A stretch of 64,000 nucleotides of DNA from Achromobacter kerstersii (GTDB lineage Bacteria; Pseudomonadota; Gammaproteobacteria; Burkholderiales; Burkholderiaceae_B). Where the stretch lies: positions 1,736,001 to 1,800,000 of the forward strand of contig NZ_CADIJQ010000001.1 in assembly GCF_902859595.1 (NCBI RefSeq), in the 5' to 3' direction. Below the pieces are notes generated by a model. That model was given only the letters and a program-made list of their open reading frames with translations, did not search any database and was not told where the DNA came from. The position numbers and the translations under genes are program-made. Below, piece after piece: positions 46,075-54,097 of this stretch; the first letter of the stretch is position 1, and each line of letters opens with the position of its first letter.

Positions 46075-46246
46075 TGCGCACCTCCTGACGGGCCTTGGCC
46101 CACTGTTCGTTGATTTGGTCGGATCTTTCTTGGCGCTCCGCCTGCCGCCCCGTAGCGCGCCCCCGATAGAACACGCTGACCAATGCCGCAGCCGCGAAGC
46201 CGATCAGCAGCAGGACGCCTTTAAACCGCTCAAGCCATGCGGACAT
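45980..46246 (-). CDS. Rz-like inner-membrane spanin
   Basis: 88 residues from the ATG at 46246 (AGGGGGT upstream). N-terminal anchor LERFKGVLLLIGFAAAALVSVFY in outline (about 5-27) then a charged coiled-coil-like periplasmic part (AERQERSDQINEQWAKARQE). Shorter than lambda Rz (153). Contains the Rz1-like start in another frame and overlaps the endolysin gene by 17 nt. Confidence 0.72.
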   Translation of the reverse strand: MSAWLERFKGVLLLIGFAAAALVSVFYRGRATGRQAERQERSDQINEQWAKARQEVRNVELETAQMDDGAIADELKRDWVRGTGKSGR

Positions 46247-46724
46247 TGCCACCCCCTACTGCCGCGAGAGCCTGGGCGTACAGCGCCGGCCACGTCTCCG
46301 GATGCGGCTTCCCCGGGCGCCAGGTCCGCAGATAAAGCGCCCACGCGCCGTCCGCGTCACCGAGCGAAGGCAGACGCTGGGGGTCGGTCCACAACAGGAG
46401 GCGCGCGAAAGCTGCCGCCAGGATGTCATCGTGCTCCAGCGAGTTGTACACGTCCGTCGTGGTCGGCTCGACATCCCGAGCGGCGCAGACTGAACGGGCA
46501 TCCGCCCAGCTCGACGGATGCGACAACACGCCAAGCACCCCGCCCCCACGTTCGAATTGCCAGAATCCCACGGCCGGCCCTTTGATCTGCCGGCGATGAA
46601 GAAAGCGACTTTCTTGCAGCCCAATGGCCAGCAGCAACACGCGCGCCTCGGGGGTGTCGCGGTTTGCCGGCAGCAGCCCAAGCGCAGGCGCGATCGCGGT
46701 ATCGATAACCGTCTTCAGATCCAC
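46230..46724 (-). CDS. Phage endolysin, lysozyme/transglycosylase-like
   Basis: 164 residues from GTG at 46724 (GGAGG 7 nt upstream); another GTG at 46730 overlaps the holin stop but has no spacing for that site. The fold marker LLAIGLQESRFLHRRQ holds the likely catalytic Glu, followed by GPAVGFWQFERGGG, as in lysozyme-like cell-wall hydrolases. No signal peptide, so it needs the holin for export. Cleaves peptidoglycan in the lysis cassette. Confidence 0.7.
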   Translation of the reverse strand: MDLKTVIDTAIAPALGLLPANRDTPEARVLLLAIGLQESRFLHRRQIKGPAVGFWQFERGGGVLGVLSHPSSWADARSVCAARDVEPTTTDVYNSLEHDDILAAAFARLLLWTDPQRLPSLGDADGAWALYLRTWRPGKPHPETWPALYAQALAAVGGGNVRMA

Positions 46725-46726
46725 AA

Positions 46727-47200
46727 TCACCCCTCCCCACCAGGCCGCACGCCCAAGATCTTCGCGCGGACCTCGGCCAGCCACTCAAGCAGCCCCTTCT
46801 GGCGCATGCTTGCCATCCATCGCATGTACGCCCCCAATACCCACCACGCAGGAAGCCCCGCCAGCAACATGCTCGGTCCCAGCACATAGAACTTCGCCAG
46901 TAGAGCGTCATCGCTACCGGCCCCGTGATGGGCAAGCCACGTCATCGCTTCCATCAATCCGGGCTTCCACGCAATGACTGCGCCAGCCAGAGCCGGGCCG
47001 AACATGAATGAACACGCCACAGTCGAAATGGTTCGGACCGTGAATTCCCGCGCTGATCGCGGCGGCATGATGAGCAGGCCAAGCATGGCCGCAACCGCCG
47101 CCGGCACGCCATACGCGGCCGCGACCTTCAAGGCGGCGAGGCCTCCCAGCCCCGTAGTACCTGGTTCCATAGTTGCACTGCTCCTGTAGACGGTGCGCAT
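46727..47200 (-). CDS. Holin candidate
   Basis: 157 residues from the ATG at 47200 (GGGAGG upstream) with four hydrophobic segments (about 22-45, 60-80, 105-130 and 125-145). Position directly ahead of the endolysin (stop overlaps the next start region) supports a holin, although 157 residues is long. A second ATG at 47170 has its own AGGAG, a possible holin/antiholin dual start. Family not identified by sequence. Confidence 0.6.
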   Translation of the reverse strand: MRTVYRSSATMEPGTTGLGGLAALKVAAAYGVPAAVAAMLGLLIMPPRSAREFTVRTISTVACSFMFGPALAGAVIAWKPGLMEAMTWLAHHGAGSDDALLAKFYVLGPSMLLAGLPAWWVLGAYMRWMASMRQKGLLEWLAEVRAKILGVRPGGEG

Positions 47201-47220
47201 GATTGCCTCCCGTTTGGACG

Positions 47221-47243
47221 AAAAAAAGCCCGCATAAGCGGGC
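47221..47243 (-). terminator. Terminator after the tail fibre gene
   Basis: GCCCGC-4 nt-GCGGGC followed on the minus strand by seven T, 21 nt after the stop at 47264 and 21 nt before the holin start. Confidence 0.88.
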
Positions 47244-47263
47244 ATTGGTTAAACGAACTCACG

Positions 47264-49813
47264 TCAAACAGAGCGGACGATGCGTTCCCTGACGCTCTCG
47301 AACATCAACAGATGGCCGTCGTTGTTCGGGTGTAGACCATCAGGCGCCCAGGTTTCCCCGTACAGCTTCGCCGGCACAGTCGCTTGGTAGTTGTCAATGA
47401 AATCGAGTGCCATGTCTTCGGCCACCTGACGAATCGCCCAGGCCACCTTGCGCTGCGTGAACAACAAACGGGCATCCTCGGCATTGCTTACGGCGTTCGA
47501 AACCATCAAGCAGGTTTTCTTGCCCGCGTCACGCAATGCCATCGCAATCCGCGTCGCGAAAAAGTAGGTGACAAACTGCGCGCCGGGATTGTTGCGGTCG
47601 TTGGTCCCGAGCTGCACGAACGCAAACTCCGACCGCTTTGCAAGTGCCGCCGTGTAGTTGGCACTGCCGGGCAACCAAGAACCGGTACTCGATCCGCTTA
47701 CGGCCATATTCATGACCTTCACACGGCGAGCATGGTGGATGGCTTCAAGCCGGAACACATTCGAAGCGGATTTTGGCACTAGGCGTATGTCATACCGCCC
47801 GAATGCGAACGAGAACGACGCGAGCTTCCCCCAAGCTTCGGGGCCATAGAAATCGAGCTCGCCCAACTTGGAGCCATTGCCCCACAGCTCTACGATAGAC
47901 CCCGTCGGGTCAGCCGCATCAATCGCGCAGTACCGCAGCGTCAAGTTATCCCCGGTCATCGTGAAGCGCATTTCGCCCTTGTTCTTGCCCGCCCCGCCGG
48001 CGGGCGACAACTCCCAGAAGTTCGAGTATGCGAAGGCCGATGCGTTGTAGGTGGGCGCCGGAACAGAAAAAGAGCCGTTCAACTCGATTAGGAAGCCGAT
48101 GTCCTCGTTCAGGCTGAACGGGTTCGAAGGCACTGCCATTGCCGTTTCCGAATAAGTGAAATCAGTGCCACTCTGCACGACCGGCCCGTCGACGAAGCTC
48201 TCACCCAGCCACCGATGAAACAATCCTGCCCAGGACTTTTCCGGGCCAGAAGCTCCAACACCCACTGTGATCGAATCACCGATCAACAGGATCTCAGGGC
48301 TGTGCAGGGGATTCCACATCGCCGTAAGCAGGTCTCGCAACATCGAGCCGCTTGCGGGTGCCTTGGCTTCGAGCGCAGCAACTCGGGCCTTGAGATTGTC
48401 AACGGGCATGCTCGCGGCAGAAATCCCCGTAGGAACGCCAACAACGAGCCATTGCAGCAGCCATGACGTCGCCCCATTTCCTGCCGACAATGAAAGCCAG
48501 ATCTGCGTAATGGTGACGCCTACAGGCCAAGCCGTCCCGTCAGGACGCCGCGAAATGTCTACGTCATACACCACCGCCTTTTCGCTCGAATCCTGAAGAC
48601 CCATCCCCTCGTTAGATGTGTAATACCAGCCTGCTCCAGTGCTGTCCTGGAGGAACACAATGTACCCGCGCGCATCTGCGCCCCCTTCCGCCTTGATCTT
48701 GTACCGAAGGCGCGTGTTGACGGTCGGATTGATGGGCGTCGTCAGCGTCCGCGACGTATAGCCTAAAGCGGAACTCACCCCCAGTGGCGTAAAGCGTGTG
48801 AACTGACCATCTGCCATACGCGAAAAGCCGCTCAAACCGGCCCAGAATGACGGGTTTGACCCAAGCACTTCCAGCGCCAGACTGGACATTTGATAGGCAT
48901 CGCCCAGGGAGATTCCGCGCGCGAGTGTCGCGCGCTCGCGCTCAAGCTCAGCATTAGTGGGGAAATCTGCCATGGTGTTGCCAACAGCAAACCATTCCAC
49001 ATCGAGCACAGCCGGATTGGTTGCCACGTACAGGGCGACATATGCCGTCGCGATCACCTCGGCACCCCAAGCGCTGCCGTCAGGCTTGCGGGAGATATCA
49101 ATGATGTAGGTTACCCATCCATCAAGAATTGGCGTATTCGGCCCGTCCATGGTCGCTGAAGGGTAAACGTAAGAGACACCGTTAGTGTCGACCAGTTGCA
49201 GTGCATACAGCCGATTCGACGCATTGCCTGAAAAATGCCGCATGCGATACGCGACACGAGTCTGCGTTACAGGCGAAAAACGCTGCGGGGCCGTGAACGA
49301 CCGTTGGAAATACCCGATCGTCGCGGTGATTCCATTGGGCGTGAAGCGCATCACACCATCGACAACTGTCCGTGTGTAGCCGGCAGAGGCGGAAAGGCCA
49401 ATAGTTGTTGCATCGGTTCGGTACCAGGGCTGAATGCCCGCCGAGTTCGCACGGGCCACCAGATCGTTAACCGTCGCGACGCTGGCGGGTTGAATCGCCG
49501 ACCATACCCACGCCGCTCCGTTCCAAACCCAGTCCCCATTGTTGGAAGCTGTCGGATCGTTCGTGACGCGCCCCGTGGTCGGCACCGGCTGCGCAGTATC
49601 CGCAACCATAGCCGCACGAGTGATGTACGTTTTCAGGTTCGCGGCTTGCGAGGCGGCCTCCAAGGCTGCCGCACGAATGCTTGCAAGATTGCTGACATCG
49701 TTTCCCGCACGGTTGACGTTCGGCACACCGGCGACGCCATTGGCGAACTCCGCCAGCGTTCCAGCGTCCGTGCTGCCGTTGAGCAAATCTAGCCTGCTAA
49801 GGTATCCAGCCAT
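47264..49813 (-). CDS. Phage tail protein with tandem beta domains and C-terminal SGNH esterase
   Basis: 849 residues. N-terminal fibre part (1-120) with the GDWVWNGAAWVW motif seen in tail fibres. Then two copies of a beta domain (about 150-280 and 333-460) sharing FTP-G, IGY/LGY and DISR(K/R)PDG(S/T)AW. The C-terminal SGNH hydrolase (about 505-849) has Ser514 in GDSI, Asn in LGTNDR, and Asp825/His828 in DGLHP. Such domains deacetylate surface polysaccharide during adsorption. Start lacks a strong ribosome site and follows a terminator hairpin by 15 nt. Confidence 0.85.
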   Translation of the reverse strand: MAGYLSRLDLLNGSTDAGTLAEFANGVAGVPNVNRAGNDVSNLASIRAAALEAASQAANLKTYITRAAMVADTAQPVPTTGRVTNDPTASNNGDWVWNGAAWVWSAIQPASVATVNDLVARANSAGIQPWYRTDATTIGLSASAGYTRTVVDGVMRFTPNGITATIGYFQRSFTAPQRFSPVTQTRVAYRMRHFSGNASNRLYALQLVDTNGVSYVYPSATMDGPNTPILDGWVTYIIDISRKPDGSAWGAEVIATAYVALYVATNPAVLDVEWFAVGNTMADFPTNAELERERATLARGISLGDAYQMSSLALEVLGSNPSFWAGLSGFSRMADGQFTRFTPLGVSSALGYTSRTLTTPINPTVNTRLRYKIKAEGGADARGYIVFLQDSTGAGWYYTSNEGMGLQDSSEKAVVYDVDISRRPDGTAWPVGVTITQIWLSLSAGNGATSWLLQWLVVGVPTGISAASMPVDNLKARVAALEAKAPASGSMLRDLLTAMWNPLHSPEILLIGDSITVGVGASGPEKSWAGLFHRWLGESFVDGPVVQSGTDFTYSETAMAVPSNPFSLNEDIGFLIELNGSFSVPAPTYNASAFAYSNFWELSPAGGAGKNKGEMRFTMTGDNLTLRYCAIDAADPTGSIVELWGNGSKLGELDFYGPEAWGKLASFSFAFGRYDIRLVPKSASNVFRLEAIHHARRVKVMNMAVSGSSTGSWLPGSANYTAALAKRSEFAFVQLGTNDRNNPGAQFVTYFFATRIAMALRDAGKKTCLMVSNAVSNAEDARLLFTQRKVAWAIRQVAEDMALDFIDNYQATVPAKLYGETWAPDGLHPNNDGHLLMFESVRERIVRSV

Positions 49814-49828
49814 TTGGCGCTCACAATG

Positions 49829-49853
49829 AAAAAGCCCCGCACTTGGCGGGGCT
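49829..49853 (-). terminator. Terminator between the TipJ gene and the tail fibre gene
   Basis: AGCCCCGC-5 nt-GCGGGGCT followed on the minus strand by five T; between the stop at 49872 and the start at 49813. Confidence 0.85.
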
Positions 49854-49871
49854 CAAAGGGTTTGGTGAAAT

Positions 49872-52757
49872 CTAAGCGTGAAAATCCAGATCGTTCTGGT
49901 AGTACCTGGCGTCGTAGTTGATCGCCTTCAGCGGGATGGTCCCGTCGTCATTGGGCGCATCCTTCTCGGTCAATATGAAAGGCTTGGCGGCCCGCGTTTC
50001 GCTGGCCTCGGTGATGATGTAGCCGGTAGCGTTGTAGCCATCGCCGCGACAAATAACCGGTGTGCGCGGATCGCGCTCCAGCAGCGCCAGCCGTGCGGCA
50101 CCACCCGGGCTTACGCCCATGCTTTCGACCAAGCCGTCGCTGTTCTGCAGGAAGACCACGTAAGGGCCGACGCCCCATTCGAACGGCTGGGACAAGGTCA
50201 CCAAGCGCCCGTTTTCATCATCGACTTCCACGATGTCGCCGTCCTGGCTCCGCGCCAGCGTGTTGTCAGCGCAAAGAATCCGCTCGCTGACGCGCAGCAG
50301 GTTCGCCTCCGGCAACCCATCGAACTCCGTGGATTCATCGTGAAAGCGGATCTTGTTCCAGCGCCGGTATGCATGAATGGTGGCTTGCGCTTGCATCCGC
50401 ACGCCCACCGACTCCACGCGCAGCGGATTCACGGCGGACCTGTCCGCCGGCAGGTAGATCGTCACCGGCGCATCGTTGGCCGGGTCGATCCATTGAAACT
50501 CGACGCCGTCGTACTCGTCGTCGCTTCCTTCGGTGCGCTGTTCCGACCCTGGCAGCTTGTTGCGGTGGTTGAACAAAATGGACGAGTCTTCCGTGGCTCG
50601 CTCGAAGAACAGCCGGATGACGCTGCCGCGACGATAGGCCCGGCAATACACCGCCTCCGCAATCATCGAAAGCGTCTCCTCAAAACTGAGGTTGTCACTG
50701 TCGATGGTGTAGTCGAAACGCGCCACATCGACGCCGAAGTAAACGCGGATTTCTTGCGCCGTATCGTAGATGTTGTCGAAGTCCACCTCGGCCGGCGGCC
50801 GATTCCCGATGAGCGGGTCGAGGCAGACCGCCGCAATGATGTCGGCCACATTGGTGGTCGGATACAGCTCGGTCGTGAACGTCGAGCCAGAAATCCGCTG
50901 TGGCAGCTTGCGGGTCACCAGCAGATTCAGCTTGCGTTCCTTGACGGCCAGCGCGCCGTCCGTGGCCAGCGTCACGGCCTGAACGGTAGAGACGTCGCCA
51001 AAGTGCGGCTGATCTACCGACGAGCAGGCATACAAGTCGCGCCACTTGATTTCATCGACCACCGACCCCTCAAAGTCGGTATCCGAATTCGTCAGTCGTC
51101 GGGCCCTGAATCGCCAGCGCGCGCTGGCCGCACCCGTGAGCTGGGCATCCACCGAATCTGCCCGCACCGAGCGCGTTACTGCGGACCCCAGAATGGTCCT
51201 ATCGAATGCCAGCACATCCCCGTAGGGCGTGCCAGCAGCATCCACGCGCTGGGCTTCTATGCGATAAGTTACGTCAAGGCGGTACTGCTGGCGCCCGTTG
51301 TCCTTGTACAGGCCATTCAGCGCGATCACGTTGGAGATGATGCGGGTAATGGGTCGCACGCTCTCCACAATGAACCAGCCCACCCAGCGCTCTCCTGTCG
51401 TCGTGATGGTCGGATTCAGCACAGTGGACTGGCCTCCATATTCGGTTTGCATCACAGTCCAGGCGGGATTCGTGCCGGCGGGGTTGTTCAGGGTAAGCAA
51501 TGAACTGGTGACGGTGGTTACTGTGTACTGGCCCGACAAATCGAACTGCACGATGTCTGAGGGGCGTGTGACCGTCGGCGAGCCGGTGACCTCGGTGGGC
51601 GCGGCGCGGAATGCTGCCCAGGCGGCGTAGTTTTGCGACACATCTAGGCGGATTGTGGTCCCACTCAGGCCGAAGCTCACCGAAAGAACCCCATAGACGC
51701 CCGTCACATTGCTGTAGGCGGTGTACGGGAAGTCGCTCCCGCCCCCGGTCGAATCGGTCCATTGGACAGCGCCGTTGGAAAGGGTGACAACTTGACCGAC
51801 AGACCATTCGGCGGAATGATCACCTTCAAACACCACTTCGCCCCAGGCCGGGCGCAGGCTGCCATCTGTACGAAAGGTTGCGCCATCGGGCGGAGAATAT
51901 GAGAACGTGCCCTGAGTCTGCGCGGCGTTCTGCACCGCTATCACGTCACCTGGGATAAACAGCTCAGAAAAGTCTAAATCCGCGTCCTGCGACACGATCT
52001 CGTTCGGAGACCTGAACACCATGCCGCGTCGGATTACGCTGCCATAGTCCTGCGGCTGTAGGGACTGGCCGTTGACGCTGTTGGCGCGCTTCGCCGTTGT
52101 TACCGGCAAATTGATCGCGTTCCCGATCCGGAGCTGCGGAGCATGGCCGCTATTCGGCGACGTGAACGGCGCGTAGACCTCCACCGAAGACCCAGGGATT
52201 TCGGCGATCAACGTGGTGTCGTCGCGCACGTCGTACACCTCGTGGGCACCGCGCCCGACGCACATAAACGAGACTTCCTTTTCCACATGGTTCTCAAACA
52301 CCAGGTAGGGCTGTGCGAGCAAGTCCGGGGTTGATCGGACCTGTCCATAAATGTCAGGCACCCGGCCATTGACGCGCACCCGGTTGGTGCGCTCAGAAAG
52401 GCCATTGTTTGGCGATTCCTTCTGTACGTTCCGTGCTGTCTGGTTCGGTGGATCTTGCGCCAGGATGGACGTCAAGATCATGGACGCAGCAGTCGTCACC
52501 AGCGCGACGGCGAGCGCGGGCAGGAACTGCGGCCCTAGCGGATACGCTTCCACAACGAACGGGCCAGGCAGTGCGCGCAGATCGGCGATATCAGCAGGCT
52601 TCTCGGGCCGCACGGAACGCCCCGTAGCCATGTCAGTGATGCGGCAGCCCGCCGGGAGGCGCGGCCCCAGCTCCGCCTTCAGGAAGGCATGCAGGTCCGC
52701 CACCCGATACGTCTCGCGCTTGCCGTCAGGTGCCCGGTACAGGTGAACTGTCGTCAT
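49872..52757 (-). CDS. TipJ/J-type host specificity (central tail fibre) protein
   Basis: 961 residues. N-terminal about 110 residues with a hydrophobic segment (FLPALAVALVTTAASMILTS), then the conserved RTNRVRVNGRVPDIYGQVRSTPDLL block that marks TipJ/lambda J-like tail tip proteins; large beta-rich middle, and the tip part (about 640-950) ending KAINYDARYYQNDLDFHA. Caps the tail and contacts the receptor. Its start overlaps the NlpC/P60-like gene stop (4 nt). Confidence 0.85.
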   Translation of the reverse strand: MTTVHLYRAPDGKRETYRVADLHAFLKAELGPRLPAGCRITDMATGRSVRPEKPADIADLRALPGPFVVEAYPLGPQFLPALAVALVTTAASMILTSILAQDPPNQTARNVQKESPNNGLSERTNRVRVNGRVPDIYGQVRSTPDLLAQPYLVFENHVEKEVSFMCVGRGAHEVYDVRDDTTLIAEIPGSSVEVYAPFTSPNSGHAPQLRIGNAINLPVTTAKRANSVNGQSLQPQDYGSVIRRGMVFRSPNEIVSQDADLDFSELFIPGDVIAVQNAAQTQGTFSYSPPDGATFRTDGSLRPAWGEVVFEGDHSAEWSVGQVVTLSNGAVQWTDSTGGGSDFPYTAYSNVTGVYGVLSVSFGLSGTTIRLDVSQNYAAWAAFRAAPTEVTGSPTVTRPSDIVQFDLSGQYTVTTVTSSLLTLNNPAGTNPAWTVMQTEYGGQSTVLNPTITTTGERWVGWFIVESVRPITRIISNVIALNGLYKDNGRQQYRLDVTYRIEAQRVDAAGTPYGDVLAFDRTILGSAVTRSVRADSVDAQLTGAASARWRFRARRLTNSDTDFEGSVVDEIKWRDLYACSSVDQPHFGDVSTVQAVTLATDGALAVKERKLNLLVTRKLPQRISGSTFTTELYPTTNVADIIAAVCLDPLIGNRPPAEVDFDNIYDTAQEIRVYFGVDVARFDYTIDSDNLSFEETLSMIAEAVYCRAYRRGSVIRLFFERATEDSSILFNHRNKLPGSEQRTEGSDDEYDGVEFQWIDPANDAPVTIYLPADRSAVNPLRVESVGVRMQAQATIHAYRRWNKIRFHDESTEFDGLPEANLLRVSERILCADNTLARSQDGDIVEVDDENGRLVTLSQPFEWGVGPYVVFLQNSDGLVESMGVSPGGAARLALLERDPRTPVICRGDGYNATGYIITEASETRAAKPFILTEKDAPNDDGTIPLKAINYDARYYQNDLDFHA

Positions 52758-53098
52758 GCGTAGAACCTCATGTTGCGATACAGCGCCGTCTGCGCCTCAA
52801 CCGGGAAGAACGAAGCGCCCGATTCATTGATGTGAAGCAACCGCCCACGCACGCACACGGCGATATGGGCGTCGCCGTGAAGCGTTTCCATCAGGGCGAT
52901 GGAGGGAAACATAGAAGGGCCTGACAGCTTGCGCATGCCACGGAACAACGTCGACAACCGCCCGGCTGCAAAATCTTCTTCCTTGACCTGGTGCAGCCGC
53001 CGGTCACCCGTCAAATGTTCCCAAGCGTCGGCGGCGAAGTGCAGGCAGTTGTTGGTCTTCCGGTCATAGACCCTGCCCAGCAAAAAGTCGATGCTCAC
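52754..53098 (-). CDS. NlpC/P60-like tail assembly protein
   Basis: 114 residues. Cys near the N-terminus in NNCLHFAADAWEHLTG (Cys18) and His in GDAHIAVCVRGRLLHINESG give the Cys-His pair of NlpC/P60-type peptidases. In lambda-like phages the protein at this place (K) helps assemble the tail tip or cut peptidoglycan. Overlaps both neighbours by 4 nt. Confidence 0.72.
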   Translation of the reverse strand: MSIDFLLGRVYDRKTNNCLHFAADAWEHLTGDRRLHQVKEEDFAAGRLSTLFRGMRKLSGPSMFPSIALMETLHGDAHIAVCVRGRLLHINESGASFFPVEAQTALYRNMRFYA

Positions 53099-53613
53099 AG
53101 GTACCCCAACAGCATAGGAAAGAGGTCGGTGCGATACAGCATGCCGGTTTTCGTGGCGTTCGCTTGCGGCGCCGTGCTGTCAAATTGCGCGCCGTCGCGG
53201 TTCCTGGTGATCTTCCACGCCTGAAGTGTGATTGGGCCGACCATGGGTGACTCCAGGTCATCCGATCGATAGGCCCTGTACCTGACGGTCGGCGGGATGG
53301 TGCGCAGCGTGCCGGCCTGCCTGGCGCGATTGATCTCATCGGGCAGGATCTCGCCCAGATCGCCCAGGGTCACCGAGATCCCAAAATCCAGATTTCCCCG
53401 GTCGCCCAGCGGCCGCAGCTGCATGGGCACGTACTGCCAGAAAACCAACTCACCCGACTCCAGGCGCGCCCAGAAGCCCTCGCGGTAATGCGACTGAATT
53501 CGCCAAACTTGTGAAAAACTCGGTTGGGAGATTTCCACCGTCTCCAGCTCGGCCATGCTCTGGGGTGCACCGAAATAGAAGTCAATGTATTGCGAGTCGA
53601 TGTCGTCAAGCAT
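53095..53613 (-). CDS. DUF1833-like minor tail protein
   Basis: 172 residues from ATG at 53613 (GAGGA upstream). Features: YFGAPQSMAELETVEISQPSF in outline and RAYRSDDLESPMVGPITLQAWKITRNRDGAQFD in outline, as in DUF1833 proteins of siphovirus tail modules between tape measure and J. Beta-rich, probably the tail tip. ATGA overlaps with the next gene. Confidence 0.72.
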   Translation of the reverse strand: MLDDIDSQYIDFYFGAPQSMAELETVEISQPSFSQVWRIQSHYREGFWARLESGELVFWQYVPMQLRPLGDRGNLDFGISVTLGDLGEILPDEINRARQAGTLRTIPPTVRYRAYRSDDLESPMVGPITLQAWKITRNRDGAQFDSTAPQANATKTGMLYRTDLFPMLLGYL

Positions 53614-54097
53614 GAGGCAAGTCCTCGTTTGCCAGCTTGGCAAGCAGATCTAGTATTTCCTTCGCCGCCGGGATGCTGCCGTAGATGGCCAGCATCATGA
53701 CGAGCGACCCCCAATAATCCAGGGTCGCGTCGTCGTAGTCAGGCAGACGGTCAACCTCCAAAGTGACCGATACTGTGAAAACGTTTCCGGATATCGACGC
53801 GCTAGCACTGCCAGGTATTAAGTGAGCGACATAGCGGCGCTTTCGGGTTCCGTCAATCACTAGATCGGCCTGGAAAGGTTCGCCCCCGGCGCGCTCGATG
53901 TTGCGTAAAAAGCCCATGAAAGCGTCGTACTCTTCACCGAACAGTGCGTATGTAGCCGTAATCATGTGGGGAGTGCCGCGCAAGCCGGCGCGATAGCGGC
54001 CGCTGCCCCCATCTAATGCAATGCGCTGGGTGCCGTCTCCAGGCTTGACACCATAGCCGGACTGAATCGGTAGGAATGGCAAAACTGGATAGGTCAT
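53606..54097 (-). CDS. Phage minor tail protein
   Basis: 163 residues. Begins MTYPVLPFLPIQSGYGVKP; strong beta pattern and VSVTLEVDRLPDYDDATLDYW. Lies directly after the tape measure gene (4-nt overlap), the place of lambda M/L-type tip proteins; no confident family. The first genes of the tail tip, cytoplasmic during assembly. Confidence 0.65.
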   Translation of the reverse strand: MTYPVLPFLPIQSGYGVKPGDGTQRIALDGGSGRYRAGLRGTPHMITATYALFGEEYDAFMGFLRNIERAGGEPFQADLVIDGTRKRRYVAHLIPGSASASISGNVFTVSVTLEVDRLPDYDDATLDYWGSLVMMLAIYGSIPAAKEILDLLAKLANEDLPHA

